30,570 nt of DNA from Fibrobacter sp. UBA4375 (GTDB lineage: Bacteria > Fibrobacterota > Fibrobacteria > Fibrobacterales > Fibrobacteraceae). Every line of letters begins with the position of its first letter. Within the stretch, counting starts at the first letter, position 1. Of the stretch, positions 17,338 to 23,131 are shown piece by piece. Position numbers and translations under genes: made by a program. The DNA lies in the NCBI GenBank assembly GCA_002391195.1, contig DGRZ01000051.1:26541-57110 (forward strand), read 5' to 3'. The notes below the pieces were generated by a model. It had not been told where the DNA came from, made no database searches, and saw only the letters and a program-made list of their open reading frames with translations.

Positions 17338-17570
17338 GGGGTGTAGGTGTTGGGTAGTAGGGGGTAGGATTTAGGATCTAGGGGCTAGGATCTAGAATCT
17401 AGAGATGCGGGACACAAGAGGTGTCATCCTCGCGGAGGCGAGGATCTGCTTGAAGTGTGAAATGTGAGATTAGTTATGAGTTGCGAGTTCTTGTAGTCGC
17501 GCCCTAGGCGCCAAATTATGGACGGAGGACTGAAAACTTTTTAGGATTTAGGGGCTAGGGTTTTTGAGGA
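17338..17570. repeat. Heptamer arrays and REP-like hairpin upstream of batD
   Basis: Three arrays are present: GGTAGTA, GGGGGTA, GGATTTA, GGATCTA, GGGGCTA (to about 17402); GTGTGAA, ATGTGAG, ATTAGTT, ATGAGTT, GCGAGTT (17455-17490); and GGATTTA, GGGGCTA (17543-17560). Between the first two lies a perfect hairpin, ATCCTCGC-GGAG-GCGAGGAT (17426-17445), preceded by GACACAAGAGGTGTC. A GGCGCC core at about 17511-17521 matches the one at 1684 in reverse orientation. Confidence 0.8.
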
Positions 17571-17612
17571 TTCATGTAAGAAAAATAAAGTAAAAATCTT
17601 TTAACAAACGCC

Positions 17613-17641
17613 TTGTCAAAACGGTAAAATTTTGTTATCAT
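17613..17641 (+). promoter_or_regulatory. Sigma-70-type promoter for a small gene
   Basis: TTGTCA (17613-17618) and TATCAT (17636-17641) each match the consensus at five of six positions and are separated by exactly 17 bases. The transcript would start near 17648. Confidence 0.65.
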
Positions 17642-17692
17642 TGGCGCGTCAATTTGAAAAACAACCCAAAAACGCCAAAAAAGAAGGATTAA

Positions 17693-17755
17693 ATGTACTG
17701 CATTCTCGCCGCCCTGCTGGTCAAAAGTTTGAGAAAGCGCTCCAAGCGCGCCTAA
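17693..17755 (+). CDS. Candidate 20-residue peptide, hydrophobic then strongly basic
   Basis: The ORF starts MYCILAALLV and ends in a basic tail KSLRKRSKRA. A good Shine-Dalgarno (AAGGA) lies about 5 bases before the ATG. A near-consensus promoter lies 52 bases before the start codon, and a strong terminator follows, so the unit is complete in about 170 transcribed bases. The peptide could be a small membrane peptide or toxin-like peptide, a leader, or just an ORF in a small RNA. I do not recognise it. The gene runs towards mqnC and away from batD. It has no neighbour it could regulate as a leader, because the next plus-strand gene is more than 1500 bases away. Confidence 0.5.
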   Translation: MYCILAALLVKSLRKRSKRA

Positions 17756-17783
17756 CAAGCCTAATTTTCATAACTCTCTTTAT

Positions 17784-17819
17784 GCCGGATCCGCCAAAAG
17801 CGGGCCGGTGTTTTTTTTT
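17784..17819 (+). terminator. Rho-independent terminator of the small gene
   Basis: GCCGG-A-TCCGC pairs with GCGGG-CCGGT around the loop CAAAA (17795-17799), with one bulged A. Nine T follow at 17811-17819. The T tract is on the plus strand, so it serves the small gene and not mqnC. Confidence 0.85.
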
Positions 17820-17880
17820 AGGTTCAAGGTTCGAGGCACGAGGCACGAGGTTTGAGGTGATGTGGAATGTGCGGTGTAGA
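17820..17880. repeat. Heptamer array next to the 3' end of mqnC
   Basis: Units AGGTTCA, AGGTTCG, AGGCACG, AGGCACG, AGGTTTG and AGGTGAT run with period 7, then GTGGAAT and GTGCGGT. It fills the space between the small-gene terminator and the mqnC stop codon. Confidence 0.85.
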
Positions 17881-17882
17881 TT

Positions 17883-18917
17883 TTAGTCGAAGTTTAAAGA
17901 ACGGCGGTACGGCGTAAAACCGGCGTTCTTGATGAAGGCTTCTGCCTCTGCGATGGAGGTGAGTCCGTGGTTCTGCAACACGTTTTCTTCTATCACAATG
18001 CTGTTGATGTCGTCGGCGCCGCAGTGGAGCCCAAGCTCTCCCAGCGAAAGTCCCATGCCCAAGAGCGACACCTCGATGTGGGGAATATTGTCCAGGTACA
18101 GGCGGGAAAGGGCCAGCAGTTTCAGGTATTCGTCGCCCCGCACGTGCCTAATCGGGAACTTGTCCGTTTGAGGCTGGAAGGTCCACACCACAAAACTCTT
18201 GAAACCATGTGCGATGTCTTGGGTGCTGCGCACGTAATCCAAATGCTCGACGATTTCTTCTGCGGTTTCGCAACTGCCGAATACGATGTTGGCGCTGCCG
18301 GGCAGCCCCTTCTTGTGGCAGGCGGCAAGGGTATCGCACCATTGTTTGACGGGAAGTTTTTTCGGTGACAGAATTTGACGCATACGGTCGCTGAGAATTT
18401 CGGCCCCGGCACCGGGTACGGAACTGAGTCCCGCCGCTTTCAAAACGTCCAGCAGGTCGTCGAGTTCCATGTGGTTGAATTCGGCGATGCGCACCAGTTC
18501 CACCGGAGAGAACCCCCGGACCTTTACGCCCATTTCGCGGGTGAGCATCTGCAAGACGTCGGTGTAGTAGCTTAAGGGAATGTCCCTGTTCACGCCGCCC
18601 TGCAAAAAGATCTGGTCTGCCCCTTTTGCCTTTGCCTCCAGCGTTTTCTGCCGGATTTCGCCTAAACTAAGCACGTAGGCCTCGGGGCTCTTGGCCGGTC
18701 TGCAAAAGCTGCAGAAACTGCAGGTGATTTCGCACACGTTGGTGTAGTTCACGATGCGGAAAGCCGTGTAGCCCACCCTGTTGCCGGGATTGATTCTGTG
18801 GCGTACCATGTCGGCGGCCTCTGCCACCTGGGTCCACGGGGCGTTTTTCAGCAAATCCAATGCTTCAGCAGGGGAGAGGCGAATGCCTTCGATGGCTTTT
18901 TGCAATAGGTGGCTCAT
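17883..18917 (-). CDS. mqnC: MqnC, cyclic dehypoxanthine futalosine synthase (radical SAM)
   Basis: A 344-residue radical SAM enzyme. The cluster motif is Cys62, Cys66 and Cys69 (NYTNVCEITCSFC), the usual CX3CX2C. MqnC hallmarks follow: GAGAEILSDRMR, ISPKK-like LSPKK, WTFQP, RLYLDNIPHIE, GADDINSIVIEENV and the ending AGFTPYRRSL. MqnC closes the ring in the futalosine route to menaquinone. I chose the ATG at 18917; the frame stays open to 19220, but the extra 101 residues are low-complexity and read through heptamer repeats. No clear Shine-Dalgarno precedes the ATG. It is alone: other mqn genes are not in the window, as is common for this pathway. The related aminofutalosine synthase MqnE is less likely given these motifs. 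Confidence 0.88.
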   Translation of the reverse strand: MSHLLQKAIEGIRLSPAEALDLLKNAPWTQVAEAADMVRHRINPGNRVGYTAFRIVNYTNVCEITCSFCSFCRPAKSPEAYVLSLGEIRQKTLEAKAKGADQIFLQGGVNRDIPLSYYTDVLQMLTREMGVKVRGFSPVELVRIAEFNHMELDDLLDVLKAAGLSSVPGAGAEILSDRMRQILSPKKLPVKQWCDTLAACHKKGLPGSANIVFGSCETAEEIVEHLDYVRSTQDIAHGFKSFVVWTFQPQTDKFPIRHVRGDEYLKLLALSRLYLDNIPHIEVSLLGMGLSLGELGLHCGADDINSIVIEENVLQNHGLTSIAEAEAFIKNAGFTPYRRSLNFD

Positions 18918-18945
18918 CGAGGTGCAAGATAGAAAAGAAGGAAGG

Positions 18946-18992
18946 GGTGTGAGGAATGAGGAATGTGGGGTGTGGGGTGTGGGGTGTGAAAT
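18946..18992. repeat. Heptamer array upstream of mqnC
   Basis: Units GTGAGGA, ATGAGGA, ATGTGGG, GTGTGGG, GTGTGGG and GTGTGAA run with period 7 within the probable leader of mqnC. Confidence 0.85.
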
Positions 18993-19005
18993 CTGGATTT
19001 TGAAA

Positions 19006-19033
19006 TACGCAAAACGTGCGTAAGATATGCGTA
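19006..19033. promoter_or_regulatory. Operator-like half-sites spaced by 11 bp in the mqnC-aldolase gap
   Basis: TACGCA (19006-19011), TGCGTA (19017-19022) and TGCGTA (19028-19033) lie exactly 11 bases apart, one helical turn each. The first two form an inverted repeat. A fourth half-site TACGCA is at 19166-19171 and is followed 11 bases later by a degenerate AGCGTT. The gap 18918-19349 holds these sites, two heptamer arrays and AT-rich sequence, and no gene I can support. Confidence 0.4.
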
Positions 19034-19260
19034 AAATGATTTTTCTGTTTTGCAGGAAACTGCATTTTCGGAAATAGAGACACTGAAAATTAGTAGTAAG
19101 GGTGGTGGTCGAGAAGTTGGCAAAGGTGTCTATTTCCCTGGTTTTGAGCCAAAATTTAAACAATATACGCAAAAATAGCGTTAATAATAAAGAAAATTCG
19201 CCGAATTCTGCCAAACCCATTGATTTGGGATTCCTCTTATTCTAAATTCCCCTCCGACTA

Positions 19261-19346
19261 TAAATCCTAACCCCTAACCTACGACGATAGCGGCAGTCAT
19301 TAGAACCAACAATTCTTTCGTCTTTCGTCTCTCGTCTTTCGTCTAA
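19261..19346. repeat. Heptamer units directly upstream of the aldolase-like gene
   Basis: AATCCTA, ACCCCTA, ACCTACG at about 19263-19283 are the reverse complement of the TAGGNNN type. Then CGTCTTT, CGTCTCT, CGTCTTT, CGTCTAA run at about 19318-19346 and end 3 bases before the ATG. This second array is nearly the same as the one inside the radical SAM gene at 25942. Confidence 0.85.
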
Positions 19347-19349
19347 AAT

Positions 19350-20291
19350 ATGTACTACGAAAGCATCAAAGTTCTCGACTGCACCATCCGCGACGGCGGC
19401 CTGGTGAACAAGCACGATTTTTCCCTGGAATTTGTGCGTCGCCTCTACACCCTCCTCTCTGCAGCCGGCATCGACTACATGGAAATGGGCTACAAGAATT
19501 CGCCCGAACTTTTCGACCCCAAGGAATATGGTCCGTGGAAGTTCTGCGACGATGACCTGCTGTGGAAAGTGAAGGACGGTATCGACTCCAAGATGAAAAT
19601 GGCCGTGATGGCCGATGTGGGCCGCGTGAATATGGACGCCGTGAAGCCCGCCAGCGAAAGTCCTTACCAGATGTTCCGCGTGGCAAGCTATGTGAAGAAC
19701 ATCGACAAGGGTATCGACATGGTGAATACCTTCCACGAAATGGGTTACGAAACCACCCTCAACATCATGGCGGTTAGCCGTGATCGTGGCCCGGAACTGG
19801 ACGAGGCGCTCCACCAGGTTCAGGAAGAATGCAAGGCCGACGTGCTTTATCTCGTCGACAGTTTTGGAGCATTCTATCAAGAAGACATCGATAAGGAACT
19901 GGCCCGTTACAAGAGCATCGTGAAGAACAAGAAGTTCGGCTTCCACGGGCACAACAACCAGCAGCTGGCTTTCAGCAACACCATCCAGGCTATCATCAAC
20001 CACGTGGATTACCTGGACGGCTCCGTGTCTGGCATGGGCCGTGGCGCAGGCAACTGCACAACTGAACTGCTGCTCAGTTTCTTGAAGAATCCCAAGTACG
20101 ACTTGCGTCCGGTGCTGGATGCCATCCAGGAACTGTTCTTGCCGCTCCGCGACAAGTACGAGTGGGGTTACATTATCCCGCAGATGATTACGGGTATGCT
20201 GAACCGCCATCCGCAGGATGCCATCGCCATCCGCAAGACCGAGGACAAGGACAACTACCGCAAGTTCTACGACCACATGATGAACGATTAG
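19350..20291 (+). CDS. Aldolase-like enzyme of the DRE-TIM metallolyase (HMGL-like) family
   Basis: A 313-residue TIM-barrel protein. The N-terminal LDCTIRDGG (9-17) is the DRE-TIM signature. HGHNN (199-203) supplies the metal-binding His199 and His201, and GMGRGAGN (228-235) matches the glycine-rich segment of 4-hydroxy-2-oxovalerate aldolases. The family includes HMG-CoA lyase, isopropylmalate synthase and DmpG-type aldolases. Similar stand-alone proteins are often seen in surface-sugar gene sets, but the substrate here cannot be read. The ATG fits the family start, and no Shine-Dalgarno is visible because a heptamer array fills that place. The methyltransferase gene follows after 9 bases in the same frame. 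Confidence 0.82.
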   Translation: MYYESIKVLDCTIRDGGLVNKHDFSLEFVRRLYTLLSAAGIDYMEMGYKNSPELFDPKEYGPWKFCDDDLLWKVKDGIDSKMKMAVMADVGRVNMDAVKPASESPYQMFRVASYVKNIDKGIDMVNTFHEMGYETTLNIMAVSRDRGPELDEALHQVQEECKADVLYLVDSFGAFYQEDIDKELARYKSIVKNKKFGFHGHNNQQLAFSNTIQAIINHVDYLDGSVSGMGRGAGNCTTELLLSFLKNPKYDLRPVLDAIQELFLPLRDKYEWGYIIPQMITGMLNRHPQDAIAIRKTEDKDNYRKFYDHMMND

Positions 20292-20300
20292 CTTTATCCA

Positions 20301-21311
20301 TTGGCCGACCTGACAGACATATTCCGCATTGCGGCAGACAAGCGGTCATCTCTTTTGGAGGTGACCGACGCTTGCCGTTTATTCAACGGGGTTGGGGACG
20401 GTATTCCCGGAGTGACGCTGGACCGTTTCGGCGACCGCTATCAGCTGCAGTTCTTTTCTGCGGACGCGGCGAAAGGTTATGAACAAATTAAAAACGCTGT
20501 TTTAGACTTGTTCCAACCGGAATTTCTGGTGGCCAAGTTCCGTACCGACCCTTCGGGCCGTTCGCTGGAACACCCCCGTATGGATGTGGTGGCGGGTTCG
20601 GCGGAACTTGCCCGCGGGACTGTCCGCGAAGGCAAGGCCCGCTTCCATGTGGACCTCTTGGACACGGTGAATCCGGGGCTGTTCCTGGACATGCGGGATG
20701 TGCGTCTTGAGGTTTGCGAGCGGTTCGGCCAAATGTCATCGGCCGGTGCGTCCGGTTGCGAAGGCGTCGCCGAAGGTTCTAGTCGGGGGCTTCGATTCTT
20801 GAACCTGTTCAGCTACACCTGTTCCTTTTCGGTTCACGCCCGCCTAGGTGGCGCCGAAGTCGCCACCAACGCCGACATCAGCGGAAAGATTTTGGACAAG
20901 GGCCGTGAAAATTATGCCTTGAACGGCCTAGACCTGCGCCCTGGAGAATTTTTCAGGGGCTCGGCCCTGGAGTATGTCCCTTGGGCCCTGAAAAAGGGAC
21001 TCAAGTTCGACGGAATCGTGCTGGACCCGCCCAGTTTTGCCCGGTTCAAGGGCGGTAATTTCAACGTGCGGGAGCACCTGCTGCTTCTGGTATCGGAGTG
21101 CGCGGGGCTCTTGAACGCCGGCGGATTTTTTATGGTGAGTTCCAACTACAGCGAGTTCGTTCTGGAAAAATTTTCGGCAGATGTCCTTTCGGCGGTCCGT
21201 AGCGTATGTTCCAAGGCCCGTACGGCCTGGAAACGCTCCCAGGGCGTAGACTTTCCCGGTGCAGGACTTTCTAAGGAAAGCTCCCTGGTGGCAACACTGG
21301 TGGAAGTTTAG
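20301..21311 (+). CDS. RlmI-like class I SAM-dependent methyltransferase without the PUA domain
   Basis: A 336-residue protein. The segment RLFNGVGDGIPGVTLDRFGD (26-45) and GLFLDMRD (126-133) are typical of RlmI and related 23S rRNA cytosine methyltransferases. Motif I is LNLFSYTCSFSVHA (167-180), and the catalytic-site motif is DPPSF (242-246). The N-terminal PUA domain of RlmI is missing. The likely substrate is RNA, perhaps 23S rRNA. The only possible start between the preceding in-frame TAG and residue 94 is the TTG at 20301. The TAG of the aldolase gene is in this same frame. The gene ends tail to tail with the NtrC-like gene, overlapping by 4 bases. Confidence 0.82.
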   Translation: MADLTDIFRIAADKRSSLLEVTDACRLFNGVGDGIPGVTLDRFGDRYQLQFFSADAAKGYEQIKNAVLDLFQPEFLVAKFRTDPSGRSLEHPRMDVVAGSAELARGTVREGKARFHVDLLDTVNPGLFLDMRDVRLEVCERFGQMSSAGASGCEGVAEGSSRGLRFLNLFSYTCSFSVHARLGGAEVATNADISGKILDKGRENYALNGLDLRPGEFFRGSALEYVPWALKKGLKFDGIVLDPPSFARFKGGNFNVREHLLLLVSECAGLLNAGGFFMVSSNYSEFVLEKFSADVLSAVRSVCSKARTAWKRSQGVDFPGAGLSKESSLVATLVEV

Positions 21312-22753
21312 TCTTCTACCGCAATCTGCAGTTCTTTGAGCTTGCGCCACAGGGTGGCGCGGCTGATGCCCAGCCGCTTGCAGACTTCGGTCTTATTGTT
21401 CTTGCAGACGCTCAGGGCGTGCAATATGTGCCTGCGTTCCATCTCTTCGAGGGAAAGGATTTCGCTTTCGTCTTCGTCGATTTCGCCCTTGTTGCGACCC
21501 GACTCTTGCTTGGGCGAGGTGTTCAAAGGTTGCAACGGGATGGCGGCCACTTCCTTTGTTTCGCTTTTCTGGTGGGCAATGGCCAGCGTCTTTTCGCGAG
21601 CTTCTTCTTGCACGCTTTCGGGCAAGTCTTCGAGCCTAATTATACCGTCTTCGGAAAGCACAATGGCGTGCTCCACGATGTTTTCCAGCTCGCGGATGTT
21701 TCCGGGATAGGCGTACTTGGAAAGGGCGTACTGCGCCGCCGGCTCCAATTCTTTAATCTCTTTGCCGGTAGCTTCCTGGTTCTTCAAGACAAAGTAACGC
21801 ACCAGCGTCGGTATCACCACACGCCGTTCCCTGAGGGGCGGCAGGTGCAGGTGGAAGGTATTCAGCCTGTAGTACAGGTCTTCGCGGAAGTTCCCCTGTT
21901 CCATGGCCTGCTGAAGGTCGCGGTTGGTGGCCGCCACGATACGCACGTCCAGGTAGCGGGCTTCGGTCTCGCCGACGCGACGGATTTCGTGGCTCTGTAA
22001 AAAGCGCAAAAGCTTGACCTGGGTGGCGGGGGAGAGCTCGCCCACTTCGTCCAGGAACAGCGTGCCGCCGTTGGCGGATTCAAAAAGGCCTTTCTTGTCG
22101 GCGGTAGAACCCGTGTAGGAGCCCTTCTTGCTACCGAAGAGTTCGCTTTCGATCAGGTTTTCGGGAATGGCACCGCAGTTTACCGCCACGAAGGGGGAAC
22201 TAGCCCGCTTGCTGTAGCGGTGGATGACGTTGGCCAAAAACTCCTTGCCAGAGCCGGATTCGCCGGTAATCAAGACTGTACTCGTGGTGGGGGCAATCTT
22301 GTAAACCGTCTTGAGGATTTTCCGCATCTCGGGGGTGTCTCCCAGGAGGCTGTCCAAAACCTGGGATTCCATGAGCTGGTGGGTGGAGTTGTTCTGCTGT
22401 TGCGCCTGGATTTTCTTGGCGATATCTTCCAGTTGCTCCACGGTGGCGGGTTTCATCAAGAAACTATTGGCGCCTCTCGCTATGGCGCTGGTGGCGCCCG
22501 GCCAGTTCTTGCTGTCGCAGAGCACAAAGATCTCGATGCCGGGGTTCCTCTCCTTTAAGAAGCTGACCATGTCCATGTTGGAATGGGTCAAAAGGGGAAC
22601 CTCTATAAACGCAAGGTCTATAGAGTCCTTCTTGACGAGAGGCATTAGGGATTCCCTGTCGCTGCAGAGGATAAGTTCCGTGTCCTTTAAGGACCAGGAG
22701 CGCCGGATGTCGCTGATAAAGGAATCGTCTAAATCGGCGATCAGAATATTCAT
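21308..22753 (-). CDS. NtrC-family sigma-54 activator with an atypical receiver domain
   Basis: A 481-residue regulator with a receiver (1-115), AAA+ domain (about 138-365) and a Fis-type helix-turn-helix (about 445-478, NNKTEVCKRLGISRATLWRKL). The AAA+ domain has Walker A GESGSGK (164-170) and Walker B LFLDEVGE (232-239). The sigma-54 contact loop reads GSYTGS (211-216) where GAFTGA is usual. In the receiver the phospho-accepting Asp is replaced by Glu51 (FIEVP), while Lys101 (MKP) remains. The protein should activate sigma-54 promoters, perhaps without phosphorylation of its own receiver. It follows the CheY-like gene by 3 bases. A linker rich in charged residues (about 390-435) precedes the DNA-binding domain. 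Confidence 0.9.
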   Translation of the reverse strand: MNILIADLDDSFISDIRRSWSLKDTELILCSDRESLMPLVKKDSIDLAFIEVPLLTHSNMDMVSFLKERNPGIEIFVLCDSKNWPGATSAIARGANSFLMKPATVEQLEDIAKKIQAQQQNNSTHQLMESQVLDSLLGDTPEMRKILKTVYKIAPTTSTVLITGESGSGKEFLANVIHRYSKRASSPFVAVNCGAIPENLIESELFGSKKGSYTGSTADKKGLFESANGGTLFLDEVGELSPATQVKLLRFLQSHEIRRVGETEARYLDVRIVAATNRDLQQAMEQGNFREDLYYRLNTFHLHLPPLRERRVVIPTLVRYFVLKNQEATGKEIKELEPAAQYALSKYAYPGNIRELENIVEHAIVLSEDGIIRLEDLPESVQEEAREKTLAIAHQKSETKEVAAIPLQPLNTSPKQESGRNKGEIDEDESEILSLEEMERRHILHALSVCKNNKTEVCKRLGISRATLWRKLKELQIAVED

Positions 22754-22756
22754 GGA

Positions 22757-23131
22757 TTAGCTGTGGCTCTTGATGATTTCGTCCACCTTGTCGCGGAGTG
22801 CCTGCAAGTCTATGGGCTTGTTGAAAGTGGCGGCAACGTCGAAATGCTGGGCGGTCACCAGGTAGTCATCGGCGGCAGTGCGTCCGCCACCGCTCACGGC
22901 GATGGTCCGGTCGCTCATGCCCATGCGGCGGAGGTCCAGAATGACTTCGTAACCATCTACGTCGGGCATGATGATGTCGGTAATGATGACATCGTATTTC
23001 TTGTTCTGGTAGAGAGCCTTGCCTTCTTTTCCGTTGGCGGCGGTTTCCACTTCGTAACCCTTGATTTCCAATGCGGACTTGAGCATCAGATTGAACTGGG
23101 TGTCGTCATCAATAATCAGTACTGTGGACAT
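22757..23131 (-). CDS. CheY-like single-domain response regulator
   Basis: A 124-residue receiver domain with all key residues: Asp8 and Asp9 (IIDDD), the phospho-acceptor Asp52 (ITDIIMP), Ser80 and Lys105 (NKP). No output domain is present, so it works by protein contact. I chose the ATG at 23131, which has AAGGGGA before it; the open frame extends to 23194 but that part lies inside the kinase gene. It overlaps the end of the kinase gene by 23 bases, and so is translationally coupled. The likely chain is kinase to this protein, and perhaps on to the NtrC-like regulator. Confidence 0.9.
   Translation of the reverse strand: MSTVLIIDDDTQFNLMLKSALEIKGYEVETAANGKEGKALYQNKKYDVIITDIIMPDVDGYEVILDLRRMGMSDRTIAVSGGGRTAADDYLVTAQHFDVAATFNKPIDLQALRDKVDEIIKSHS

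Noticed and set aside
17642..17660. Sigma-54 promoter (TGGC...TTTGA) before the small peptide gene
   Set aside because: The -12 element lacks the GC core and the -24 element has a mismatch, while the overlapping sigma-70 pair fits much better.
17632..17886. An 84-residue plus-strand ORF starting at TTG 17632
   Set aside because: It begins inside the probable promoter, runs through the terminator and a heptamer array, and ends within mqnC; its product is low complexity.
18918..19220. N-terminal extension of mqnC by 101 residues
   Set aside because: The extension reads through a heptamer array, has low-complexity Pro/His/Ser content, and MqnC proteins begin near the MSHLL start chosen here.
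19242..20276. Antisense open frame opposite the aldolase-like gene
   Set aside because: The sense strand encodes all DRE-TIM motifs; the antisense product is Val/His/Leu-rich and without domain signals.
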